64,000 nucleotides of DNA from Sulfitobacter indolifex (lineage in GTDB: Bacteria > Pseudomonadota > Alphaproteobacteria > Rhodobacterales > Rhodobacteraceae): NCBI RefSeq assembly GCF_022788655.1, contig NZ_CP084951.1, positions 1,550,001 to 1,614,000 of the forward strand, read 5' to 3'. This document shows, piece after piece, positions 9,313 to 17,095 of this stretch (its first letter is position 1; each line of letters starts with the position of its first letter). The position numbers and the translations under genes were made by a program. The notes beneath the pieces were generated by a model. That model made no database searches and was not told the origin of the DNA. It saw nothing but the letters and a program-made list of their open reading frames with translations.

Positions 9313-10323
9313 ATGGATCTGCTCAACGCATTTATTGCACTTTCGAACTATGTCCTCATTCCGGGCATCGCCTATGGCTCGCAGCTGGCACTTGGCGCGC
9401 TTGGGGTAACGCTGGTTTACGGCATCCTGCGGTTCTCCAACTTCGCCCATGGCGACACGATGGCGATGGGGACAATGGCCACCATCCTTGTCACATGGCT
9501 GTTCCAGTCCATGGGGCTGAGCCTTGGTTTCCTGCCCACCGCACTGCTCGCCCTGCCCTTCGGCATCGCCTTTGCGATCTTATTGCTGCTGGGCACCGAC
9601 AAGGTGGTCTACAAATTCTACCGCGAACAAAAGGCAAAGCCGGTGATCCTCGTGATCGTTTCGCTTGGTGTGACCTTTATCTACAACGGCATCACCCGTT
9701 TCATCATTGGCGCGGACGATCAGAACTTCCTCGACGGTCAGCGTTTCATCATGTCGGCGCGCGACTTCAAACAGATGACCGGTCTGGACGAGGGGCTTGC
9801 CTTTAAAACGACCCAAGGCATCACCATCGTTACCGCGATCATCGTTGTGGCGCTGCTGTTTTGGTTCCTCAACAAGACCCGTGCGGGCAAATCCATGCGG
9901 GCCTATTCGGACAACGAAGATCTGGCGCTTTTGTCGGGGATCAACCCAGAGCGCGTGGTGATGATCACATGGATGATCGTGGCCGCACTCGCGACCATCG
10001 CAGGCACGCTTTACGGGCTGGATAAGTCATTCAAACCCTTCACCTACTTCCAGCTTCTTTTGCCAATCTTTGCGGCGGCGATTGTTGGTGGGCTTGGCAG
10101 CCCTGTGGGGGCAATTGCGGGTGGTTTCGTCATCGCGTTTAGCGAGGTGACCATCACCTATGCTTGGAAAAAGGTGCTGGGCTACGTCATGCCCGAGGGG
10201 ATGGAGCCTGACGGCTTGGTCCAGCTTATGAGCACGGATTACAAATTTGCGGTCAGCTTCGTCATTCTTCTGATCGTTCTGCTGATCAAGCCCACCGGGC
10301 TGTTCAAGGGGAAATCGGTATGA
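9313..10323 (+). CDS. livH: ABC transporter permease, LivH type
   Basis: 336-residue inner-membrane permease with about eight or nine hydrophobic segments. The start (IPGIAYGSQLALGALGVTLVYGILRFSNFAHGD) is the LivH signature, and GGLGSPVGAIAGG near residue 265 is the conserved loop contacting the ATPase. It starts three bases after livF and overlaps livM by four bases. Together with LivM it forms the translocation path. Confidence 0.93.
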   Translation: MDLLNAFIALSNYVLIPGIAYGSQLALGALGVTLVYGILRFSNFAHGDTMAMGTMATILVTWLFQSMGLSLGFLPTALLALPFGIAFAILLLLGTDKVVYKFYREQKAKPVILVIVSLGVTFIYNGITRFIIGADDQNFLDGQRFIMSARDFKQMTGLDEGLAFKTTQGITIVTAIIVVALLFWFLNKTRAGKSMRAYSDNEDLALLSGINPERVVMITWMIVAALATIAGTLYGLDKSFKPFTYFQLLLPIFAAAIVGGLGSPVGAIAGGFVIAFSEVTITYAWKKVLGYVMPEGMEPDGLVQLMSTDYKFAVSFVILLIVLLIKPTGLFKGKSV

Positions 10324-11624
10324 CCCAGACTGTGAAAAACACGATCCTTTTCGGCATCATCGCCTTGATGATTATCTACACCGGGTTTGAGCAGAGCTGG
10401 AATTCCGCTTTGCTGATCATCGCCATGGGCCTGATCTCGTCGATCATGGCGCTTGGGGTGAACCTTCAATGGGGTTTTGCGGGGCTCTTTAACGTCGGCA
10501 TCATGGGCTTTGTGGCGCTTGGCGGTCTTGCGGCTGTGCTGGTCTCCATGCCCCCGACCGAGGGCGCTTGGTCCACCGGCGGCTTCGCCATTCTGGGTGC
10601 GCTGGCGCTTGGCGCGGGCACGGTGGTCGCGGCGGTTATGCTGATGAAACGCATGGCCCCCGGCACGGCCCGCACGCTTGCGGTAATCGCGGTACTGGTC
10701 ATCGGCTTCTTCGTCTTCCGCGCCCTGCTCGACCCTGCGGTCGAGGCGGTCGAAGCGATCAATCCGGCGCAGAGCGGCTATCTCGGTGGTCTGGGTCTGC
10801 CGGTGCTGATCTCTTGGCCCGTGGGTGGTCTCTTTGCCGCTGGTGCGGCATGGCTCATCGGCAAGACGGCTCTGGGCCTGCGGTCGGATTATCTCGCGAT
10901 TGCCACGCTGGGGATTGCCGAGATCATCATCGCGGTGCTGAAAAACGAAGACTGGATGAGCCGCGGCGTCAAAAACGTCATCGGCCTGCCACGCCCGGTG
11001 CCCTATGAGATCGATCTGCAGAACGATCCCAGCTTTGTCGAACGCGCCGCCGGGTTCGGCTTTGATCCGGTGGACGCATCGACGCTCTGGGTCAAATTGC
11101 TCTATATCGCGCTCTTTGCGGTGGTGCTGATCGTCCTGCTCTGGATGAGCCAGCGTGCGCTGCATTCCCCTTGGGGCCGGATGCTGCGGGCGATCCGCGA
11201 CAATGAGGTCGCGGCGGAGGCCATGGGCAAGGACGTCACCGCACGGCATTTGCAGGTCTTCATCCTCGGCTCCGCGATCTGTGGCATCGCGGGTGCGATG
11301 ATGACCACGATGGACAGCCAGTTGACGCCGGGCACCTACCAGCCCCTGCGCTTCACCTTCCTGATTTGGGTGATGGTGATTGTAGGCGGGTCGGGCAATA
11401 ACTTCGGTGCGATCTTGGGCGGCTTCCTGATCTGGTTCCTCTGGGTGCAGGTCGAGCCGATGGGGCTGTGGTTGATGAGCTTGATCACTTCAGGCATGGC
11501 CGAAGGCTCCGCGCTGAAGGCACATCTGATTGAGAGTGCCGCCCATATGCGTCTGCTGACGATGGGCATGGTGCTGCTGCTGGTGCTGCGCTTCAGCCCG
11601 CGCGGGTTGATCCCCGAGCGGTAA
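10320..11624 (+). CDS. livM: ABC transporter permease, LivM type
   Basis: 434-residue inner-membrane permease, at the long end for LivM. Conserved features are LGVNLQWGFAGLFNVGIMGFVALGG near the N-terminus, LRSDYLAIATLGIAEI in the middle and the ATPase-contact loop GRMLRAIRDNEVAAEAMGKD. Its extra length comes from an added hydrophobic region (about residues 85-140) and a loop with EIDLQNDP before the contact loop, as in several marine alphaproteobacterial relatives. It is the last gene of the operon and ends at a strong terminator. Confidence 0.92.
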   Translation: MTQTVKNTILFGIIALMIIYTGFEQSWNSALLIIAMGLISSIMALGVNLQWGFAGLFNVGIMGFVALGGLAAVLVSMPPTEGAWSTGGFAILGALALGAGTVVAAVMLMKRMAPGTARTLAVIAVLVIGFFVFRALLDPAVEAVEAINPAQSGYLGGLGLPVLISWPVGGLFAAGAAWLIGKTALGLRSDYLAIATLGIAEIIIAVLKNEDWMSRGVKNVIGLPRPVPYEIDLQNDPSFVERAAGFGFDPVDASTLWVKLLYIALFAVVLIVLLWMSQRALHSPWGRMLRAIRDNEVAAEAMGKDVTARHLQVFILGSAICGIAGAMMTTMDSQLTPGTYQPLRFTFLIWVMVIVGGSGNNFGAILGGFLIWFLWVQVEPMGLWLMSLITSGMAEGSALKAHLIESAAHMRLLTMGMVLLLVLRFSPRGLIPER

Positions 11625-11651
11625 ACCCGGCTGACATCACCTCACGAAAAA

Positions 11652-11677
11652 GGGGCGCGGTATTGGTACCGCGCCCC
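11652..11677. terminator. Bidirectional terminator between livM and the DUF853 gene
   Basis: Perfect 11-bp stem GGGGCGCGGTA / TACCGCGCCCC with a 4-base loop TTGG. On the plus strand it is followed by TCTGTTGTC, on the minus strand by TTTTTCG. It separates two convergent genes and can serve both. Confidence 0.85.
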
Positions 11678-11697
11678 TCTGTTGTCTGTGGTCCGTC

Positions 11698-13230
11698 TCA
11701 GCGCCCTTTGAACAGACCGCCCAAGATGCCGCGGACGATCCGGCGACCTGTGGTGCCTTTCAGCTCCTTGATCACAACCGAGGCGATGGCATCGCCAAAC
11801 CCATTTGACGTACTGCGCGTGCTCTTACTGCTCCGCGCCCCGCCATAGCGGCGGGCTTTCTGGAATTCACGCGCGGCTCCATCCTCTGCCTCTGCGGCAG
11901 CCTCAATTTTCTCGGCCTCTTTCGCCGCGGCCTCCGCGCGGGCCTTCAGCATCTCATAGGCCGACTCGCGGTCTTTCAACGTGTCGTATTTCCCGGCGAG
12001 ATCGGACTCAGCCACCACGGCGGCACGTTGCCCCACGGTGATCGGCCCAAGCTGCGACGACGGCGGGCGGATCAAGGTGCGCTCCACCACGCCCGGCACG
12101 CCCTTGCGCTGCAACATGGAGGTCACCGCCTCGCCGACGCCCACCTCGCGGATCGCCTCTTCGGTGTCAAAGCGTGGGTTCTCGCGGTAGGTCTGGGCGG
12201 CTTGGCGCAGCTCTTTGCGGTCGCGCGCGGTAAAGGCGCGCAGCGCATGTTGGATGCGGTTGCCAAGCTGGCCCAGAATGTCTTCGGGCACATCGGCGGG
12301 GTTTTGGGTCACGAAATAGACGCCAACCCCTTTGGAGCGGATCAGCCGTGCCACCTGTTCGACCTTATCGACCAGCGCTTTGGGCGCGTCGTCGAAAAGC
12401 AGATGCGCCTCGTCGAAGAAGAAGACCAGCTTGGGTTTATCGGGGTCACCGACCTCGGGCAGTTCCTCAAAAAGTTCGGACATGAGCCATAGAAGGAAAG
12501 TGGCATAGAGTTTCGGTGAGGCCATGAGCTTGTCAGCGGCAAGGATGTTGATCCGCCCGCGCCCGTCGGCATCGCAGCGCATCAGGTCCGACAGCGCCAG
12601 CGCCGGTTCGCCAAACAGTTGCGCGCCGCCTTGGTTTTCCAACACCAGCAGCCGCCGCTGGATCGTGCCAACGGACGCGGCGGAAACATTGCCATAGCGT
12701 AGCGCCAGTTCTTTCGCGTTCTCTCCGACCCAGACCAGCAGCGCTTGGAGGTCTTTGAGGTCCAAAAGCGGCATGCCCTCCTCATCGGCGACGCGGAAGG
12801 CGATGTTCAAGATACCCTCCTGCGCTTCGCTGAGGTCCAGAAGCTGAGCGATCAGCAATGGGCCCATCTCTGACACGGTGGTGCGAACTGGATGCCCCTG
12901 TTCCCCAAAGAGATCCCAAAAGGTCACCGGGAAGGATTGATAGGTATAGTCGTCAAAGCCGATTTTGGCGGCGCGTTCGGTGAAGGGGCCGTGCAGTTTC
13001 GCAGCCTCGCTCCCCGCGACAGCGAGGCCCGAGAGGTCACCCTTCACATCCGACAGAAACACTGGAACGCCCGCATTGGCAAAACCTTCGGCGAGGATTT
13101 GCAGCGTGACCGTCTTGCCGGTGCCCGTCGCCCCGGCAATCAGCCCGTGGCGGTTGGCATAGCCGAGATCGAGAAATTGCTTGGTCGCATAGTCGGGACC
13201 ACCGCCGCCGATAAAAATGTCACTGCTCAC
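11698..13230 (-). CDS. HerA-like/DUF853 ATPase (YjgR family)
   Basis: 510-residue P-loop ATPase of the HerA/FtsK superfamily, DUF853 branch. Walker A is GATGTGKT at about residues 34-41 and Walker B is [11 protein letters not shown] near 265. The C-terminal 100 residues are rich in A, E, K and R and end with a glycine-rich GILGGLFKG, typical of YjgR. HerA proteins pump DNA or act with nucleases; the role of the YjgR branch is not established. The start is a GTG at 13230; the next ATG would remove the N-terminal family motif IGGG. It stands alone, divergent from the ialB-type gene. Confidence 0.88.
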   Translation of the reverse strand: MSSDIFIGGGGPDYATKQFLDLGYANRHGLIAGATGTGKTVTLQILAEGFANAGVPVFLSDVKGDLSGLAVAGSEAAKLHGPFTERAAKIGFDDYTYQSFPVTFWDLFGEQGHPVRTTVSEMGPLLIAQLLDLSEAQEGILNIAFRVADEEGMPLLDLKDLQALLVWVGENAKELALRYGNVSAASVGTIQRRLLVLENQGGAQLFGEPALALSDLMRCDADGRGRINILAADKLMASPKLYATFLLWLMSELFEELPEVGDPDKPKLVFFFDEAHLLFDDAPKALVDKVEQVARLIRSKGVGVYFVTQNPADVPEDILGQLGNRIQHALRAFTARDRKELRQAAQTYRENPRFDTEEAIREVGVGEAVTSMLQRKGVPGVVERTLIRPPSSQLGPITVGQRAAVVAESDLAGKYDTLKDRESAYEMLKARAEAAAKEAEKIEAAAEAEDGAAREFQKARRYGGARSSKSTRSTSNGFGDAIASVVIKELKGTTGRRIVRGILGGLFKGR

Positions 13231-13307
13231 GCTTGGGCCTTTCTGTCAATTTTAGCCATTCGTCCGTTCCACTAGAGCATACAAACTTAACCTTTGCGCG
13301 CCATAGT

Positions 13308-13395
13308 GAAGACATCCCGCCCATATGTCCTTCTACCGGGCGGGGTATACTTCCTCCCTGTTAGACTGGCCGCGCCTTCGGGTGCGGCCCTTTTT
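13308..13395 (+). ncRNA. Candidate small RNA 1
   Basis: Part of a 467-base gap with no credible protein gene. A 7-bp stem CCCGCCC / GGGCGGG (13316-13322 and 13338-13344) is followed by the single-strand stretch GTATACTTCCTCCCTGTTAG. Then comes a terminator hairpin, GGCCGCGCC-TTCG-GGTGCGGCC (13368-13389), and CTTTTT. The CTTCCTCCC segment could pair with ribosome binding sites. I find a possible -10 (CATAGT, 13302) but no good -35, so the 5' end is uncertain. It could instead be an attenuator in the leader of the ialB-type gene. Confidence 0.45.
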
Positions 13396-13443
13396 CTACC
13401 ACAGGCTGCCGCATCACCCTGACAGATTGTCGCATTTTTACTG

Positions 13444-13472
13444 TTGACCGGCACCACGCGCTTGCCTAACGT
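13444..13472 (+). promoter_or_regulatory. Predicted sigma-70 promoter for small RNA 2
   Basis: TTGACC (13444-13449), a 17-base spacer and TAACGT (13467-13472). A transcript from here would begin near 13479 and run straight into the terminator at 13519-13547. Confidence 0.4.
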
Positions 13473-13478
13473 GGCATT

Positions 13479-13547
13479 AATAAGTCGGCCCAGTCCGACG
13501 GGGAGAAAGTACACGGAAGGGGGCGCGCTGCGTCCCCTTTTGCTTTT
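13479..13547 (+). ncRNA. Candidate small RNA 2
   Basis: About 69 bases with three parts: a 5' hairpin GTCGG-CCCAGT-CCGAC (13484-13499), a purine-rich linker GGGGAGAAAGTACACGGAA, and a terminator hairpin GGGGGCG-CGCTG-CGTCCCC (13519-13537) followed by TTTTGCTTTT. A plausible promoter precedes it and no start codon with a frame lies inside. This is the layout of a short trans-acting RNA. No known family is recognised. Confidence 0.5.
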
Positions 13548-13697
13548 CCGGCAGCTAAGCCTCTGACATCATAGGGAAATCGCGCTACTCTCTGTCGGCA
13601 TGAATTTGCCCGAACCATGAGTGAAATGCGGCCTTGACCACTGACATTCGCGGGGCGGCATGGTAAGGGGCGGTAACGCAACTAATGTGGATATGAC

Positions 13698-14399
13698 ATG
13701 AGCAAGTTTATGACCGCCCTGCCGCTTTGTGCAGCGCTTGCACTGACGGCCCCAATCACCGCTTTCGCCCAAACCGCGACAGATACCACAACGTCTGAGA
13801 CCGCTGCGCCTGAAACAGCAGCATCTGAAACGGCTGCAGAGGAAAGCACCACGCCAGATAAGGAACTCCAGCCTGGCACCAGTGGAAATGCATCTGAGGT
13901 CGAGAGCCAGCTGAGCCTTGGCGAAGACGCAAACAAAGATCCCGAGCTGGGCAAACCTTACACCAAGAAAGAGATCGGATCGTGGGAGATGCGCTGCATC
14001 AAGACCGAAGAAGAGGTCGATCCCTGCCAGATGTATCAATTGCTCGCGGATGGTGAAGGCGCGCCCGTCGCCGAATTCTCGCTCTTCCGTCTGCCCGGCG
14101 GTGGCCAAGCCAAAGCGGGTGCCACGGTTGTTGTACCGCTGGAAACCGCCCTGCCCGCGCAGCTCACCCTCTCGGTCGACGGTGGCAAGGCGCGCCGTTA
14201 TCCCTATGCCTTCTGCAACCCGGTGGGCTGTTACGTGCGCATGGGCCTGACAGATGCAGATATCGCGGCGTTCAAGCGTGGCAAGCAAGCGGTGATGACC
14301 ATCGTGCCCGCACTGGCCCCTGATCAAGAAGTGAAAGTAACCCTGTCGCTCGACGGCTTCACCGCCAGCTACGACGAAGTCTCAGTCATCGAGCAGTAA
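13698..14399 (+). CDS. Invasion-associated locus B (IalB) family protein
   Basis: 233-residue exported protein. A signal peptide ends at AFAQ (residue 25), then a T/E/A/S-rich linker (about 27-75), then the IalB domain from about residue 85 (IGSWEMRCIKTEEEVDPCQMYQLL to the end). Four conserved cysteines (C98, C107, C173, C178 approximately) fit the two-disulfide pattern of the family. IalB of Bartonella aids erythrocyte entry; in free-living marine bacteria the family has no known role and is probably an envelope protein. It ends at a terminator facing the ketosynthase gene. Confidence 0.88.
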   Translation: MSKFMTALPLCAALALTAPITAFAQTATDTTTSETAAPETAASETAAEESTTPDKELQPGTSGNASEVESQLSLGEDANKDPELGKPYTKKEIGSWEMRCIKTEEEVDPCQMYQLLADGEGAPVAEFSLFRLPGGGQAKAGATVVVPLETALPAQLTLSVDGGKARRYPYAFCNPVGCYVRMGLTDADIAAFKRGKQAVMTIVPALAPDQEVKVTLSLDGFTASYDEVSVIEQ

Positions 14400-14422
14400 G
14401 ACCTGCGACATATTTCGAAATT

Positions 14423-14450
14423 AATGCCGCTCCCCCAGGGGGCGGCATTT
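14423..14450 (+). terminator. Terminator of the ialB-type gene
   Basis: AATGCCGC-T-CCCC / GGGG-GCGGCATT hairpin with one bulged T, followed by TTTTTCG. It lies between convergent genes. The minus-strand side has only ATTAATTTC, so its use by the ketosynthase operon is less sure. Confidence 0.75.
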
Positions 14451-14469
14451 TTCGTCTCTGCCTAATTAC

Positions 14470-15678
14470 TCAGGCGCGGCGCAGGGCCAGTACAGCATTC
14501 ATCCCGCCAAAGGCAAAGGCATTGCTAAGCGCCACATCGACCCTCGCCTCGCGGGCCTCATTCGGCACCACATCTAGCGCACACTCCGGGTCGGGTTCTT
14601 CATAGCCGATGGTGGGCGCGATCACCCCGTCGCGCAGCGCCATGATACAGGCCAAAAGCTCAACCGCGCCGGTGCCGCCGATCACATGGCCGTGCATCGA
14701 CTTGGTCGATGAGATCATCAGTTGATCGGCATGGGCTCCGAAAACATCCGCCACCGCCGCGCATTCGGTCTTGTCGTTCGCCGCCGTCCCGGTGCCATGG
14801 GCGTTGATATAGCCGACCTCTTCGCGGTTGATCCCCGCATCTGTCAGCGCCCCCTGCATCGCCCGCGCGGCCCCGGCTTTGGACGGCATAACAATGTCGC
14901 TGGCGTCCGACGTCATGGCAAAACCCGCGACTTCGCAGAGGATATCGGCCCCTCGCGCGCGGGCGTGTTCATATTCCTCAAACACGAAGACCCCTGCGCC
15001 CTCGCCCTGTACCATCCCGTTGCGGTTGGCTGAAAACGGGCGACAAGCATCGCGGCTCATCACGCGCAGCCCTTCCCACGCTTTCACGCCGCCGAAGCAC
15101 AGCATCGATTCCGATCCGCCCGTCACCATCACCGGGCTCATGCCAGAGCGGACCATAGCAAAGGCCTGCGCCATCGCGTGATTGGACGACGCGCAAGCGG
15201 TCGACACGGTAAAGGACGGGCCGCGCAGGTTCCACTCCATGCTGACATGGCTGGCGGCGGCGTTGTTCATCAGTTTGGGCACCACGAAGGGATGCACCCG
15301 GTTTTTGCCCTCTTCATAGACGGCGCGGTAGTTGTCGTCCCACGTGGACACACCACCCCCCGCCGTGCCCAGAACCACACCGGCGCGGGCGGCCAACTCA
15401 TCGGTAAAGGTCAGCCCCGACTGCTCAATTGCTTCGCGTGCGGCGGCGAGGGTGAATTGGGTGAAACGGTCATGAAGGGCGATCTGCTGGCGGTTGTAGC
15501 GCCCTTCGGCCTCAAACCCGCGCACCTGCCCGCCGATGCGAATGGCCAGCCGCTCCACATCGCGGAACTCAAGCGGGCCGATGCCGCATTTGCCTTCGCG
15601 CATCGCGGCGAGCGTCTCTGGCACCGACAGGCCCAGAGCGTTGATCGTGCCGGCGCCGGTGATGACAACTCTCTTCAT
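14470..15678 (-). CDS. Beta-ketoacyl-ACP synthase (KAS II-like)
   Basis: 402-residue thiolase-fold condensing enzyme that extends acyl-ACP with malonyl-ACP. The catalytic triad is present: Cys in STACASS (about 163), His in NAHGTGT (about 297) and His in KSMHGHVIGGTGAVE (about 334). It differs from housekeeping FabF, which has MTGHLLGAAG at the last site. It starts four bases after its own ACP gene and lies in an operon with an LpxD-type gene. That suggests a dedicated acyl chain for an envelope lipid rather than bulk fatty acid synthesis. The substrate is inference. Confidence 0.88.
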   Translation of the reverse strand: MKRVVITGAGTINALGLSVPETLAAMREGKCGIGPLEFRDVERLAIRIGGQVRGFEAEGRYNRQQIALHDRFTQFTLAAAREAIEQSGLTFTDELAARAGVVLGTAGGGVSTWDDNYRAVYEEGKNRVHPFVVPKLMNNAAASHVSMEWNLRGPSFTVSTACASSNHAMAQAFAMVRSGMSPVMVTGGSESMLCFGGVKAWEGLRVMSRDACRPFSANRNGMVQGEGAGVFVFEEYEHARARGADILCEVAGFAMTSDASDIVMPSKAGAARAMQGALTDAGINREEVGYINAHGTGTAANDKTECAAVADVFGAHADQLMISSTKSMHGHVIGGTGAVELLACIMALRDGVIAPTIGYEEPDPECALDVVPNEAREARVDVALSNAFAFGGMNAVLALRRA

Positions 15679-15682
15679 GCGC

Positions 15683-15940
15683 TTAGCTCTGTTCGGCCTT
15701 TAGCCGCTCCACCCCGGCGACAATGCTGCGCACGGTCGAGATGTCGAAATCGCTTTCGCTGGGGCTATTGGCGTTGAAGGGCACGTTGATGTCGAATGTC
15801 TCTTCAATGGCGAAGATGCTTTCGACGACCCCCATGCTGTCGATGCCCAAATCCTCCAGCGTGCTGTCGAGCGTGACATCCTCCGGCTCAATCATGGCCT
15901 GTTCGGCGAGGATGGTGATGACCTGATCCTGAGTGCTCAT
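15683..15940 (-). CDS. Dedicated acyl carrier protein
   Basis: 85-residue ACP. The phosphopantetheine serine is in LGIDSMG (about residue 37), in an acidic four-helix protein of normal ACP size. It differs from housekeeping AcpP, which has LGADSLD, and it has a longer loop (FNANSPSESDFDI) before the last helix. A GTG at 15952 would add four residues, but GAGGGA sits six bases before the ATG at 15940. It is sandwiched between the LpxD-type gene (29 bases) and the ketosynthase (4 bases), so all three should be made together. Confidence 0.88.
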   Translation of the reverse strand: MSTQDQVITILAEQAMIEPEDVTLDSTLEDLGIDSMGVVESIFAIEETFDINVPFNANSPSESDFDISTVRSIVAGVERLKAEQS

Positions 15941-15969
15941 GGCGTCCCTCACATATGTCCGCGGCAGGT

Positions 15970-17061
15970 TTAGTCAGCCTTGTCGGCTTTGGAAACCAGC
16001 TTCTGCAAGGCTGCGACATCACGCAGCAGTTTGGGCAAGCGGCGCAGCGCTTTGTAGATTTCGGTTTGCTTGCTCATCTGCGTGGCGGGGTAGCCGAGCA
16101 TCGTGCGGCCCTCGGGCACGTTGGACAATACAATCGTCCCGCCGCCCGCAATCACCCGGTCGCCGATCGTGATGTTATCAGCCAGACCGACCTGCCCGCC
16201 GAGCACAACATTGTCGCCCACGCGGGTCGAGCCGCCAACACCGGCCTGCCCGCAAAGCAAACAGTTTTTACCAATCACCGCGTTATGGCCAATGTGAACA
16301 AGGTTGTCGATTTTCGTGCCATCGCCCACACGAGTGTCGCGGATGGTGCCATTGTCGATGGTGGAGCCCATGCCCATTTCCACATCCGCGCCGATGGTCA
16401 CAGCGCCAAGCGAATGGATACGTGACCAAGGCTGCGGCGCGGCGTCGCCCTGATCGCCCAGCGTTTGCCGGGCCTTTTCGACCGTGGACAGCTCAGCCGT
16501 CACAAAGGAGAAACCATCGCCGCCCAAGCGCACGCCGGACTGCGCGATGAAGCGTGGCCCGATGGTGACGCGGGCGCCGATGCTGACGTGTTCGCGTAGA
16601 AAACAGCCCTCGCCCAATGTCGCATCCACACCGACAAAGCACAGCGGTCCGATCATGCTCCCTGCGCCAATCGTAGCCCCGGCGGAGATCACCGCCAGCG
16701 GGCCGACCGAGACGTCATCGCCAAGCACGGCATCGGGGTCGATCACAGCTGTAGGATGGATGCCCGGCTTGAACCCCTGCCCCTTGTCGAGCATTCGCGT
16801 CACGCCAGAAAGCGCATAGCGCGGACGGTTGGGCAGGATCGCGGCCTTCAGCCCCAGTGCCCGCCAATCAGCCCCCTCCCAAAGCATCGCCACTTCGGCG
16901 GCACCTTCAGAGAGGCTGCTGGCATAGCGCGGGTCCATCGCCAGCGCCAACTCGCCGCGTTGAGCGCTGGCCGGTTCGGCGACGCCGCTGACCTCGAGTT
17001 CAATGTCGCCCTCGGCGCTGGCGCCGACGGCTTTGGCGATTTGCTGAACATTATAGGTCAT
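15970..17061 (-). CDS. lpxD: LpxD-type UDP-3-O-acylglucosamine N-acyltransferase
   Basis: 363-residue left-handed beta-helix acyltransferase. LpxD transfers a 3-hydroxyacyl chain from ACP to UDP-3-O-acylglucosamine in lipid A synthesis. The N-terminal uridine-binding domain covers about residues 1-105. Hexapeptide repeats follow from about 108 to 315 (HPTAVIDPDAVLGDDVSVGP onward). The catalytic His is likely in NLVHIGHNAVIG (about 255). The last 35 residues are a basic helix. In Rhodobacterales the housekeeping lpxD normally sits in a bamA-lpxD-fabZ-lpxA cluster, which is not here, so this may be a second LpxD working with the adjacent ACP. Confidence 0.85.
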   Translation of the reverse strand: MTYNVQQIAKAVGASAEGDIELEVSGVAEPASAQRGELALAMDPRYASSLSEGAAEVAMLWEGADWRALGLKAAILPNRPRYALSGVTRMLDKGQGFKPGIHPTAVIDPDAVLGDDVSVGPLAVISAGATIGAGSMIGPLCFVGVDATLGEGCFLREHVSIGARVTIGPRFIAQSGVRLGGDGFSFVTAELSTVEKARQTLGDQGDAAPQPWSRIHSLGAVTIGADVEMGMGSTIDNGTIRDTRVGDGTKIDNLVHIGHNAVIGKNCLLCGQAGVGGSTRVGDNVVLGGQVGLADNITIGDRVIAGGGTIVLSNVPEGRTMLGYPATQMSKQTEIYKALRRLPKLLRDVAALQKLVSKADKAD

Positions 17062-17095
17062 TTCAGGCGGCCTTTATTTGTTGCGCGCCCGAGAG

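Noticed and set aside
13287..13514. 75-codon minus-strand frame in the small-RNA gap
   Set aside because: No ribosome binding site, cysteine/arginine-rich composition, and it runs across both hairpin terminators.
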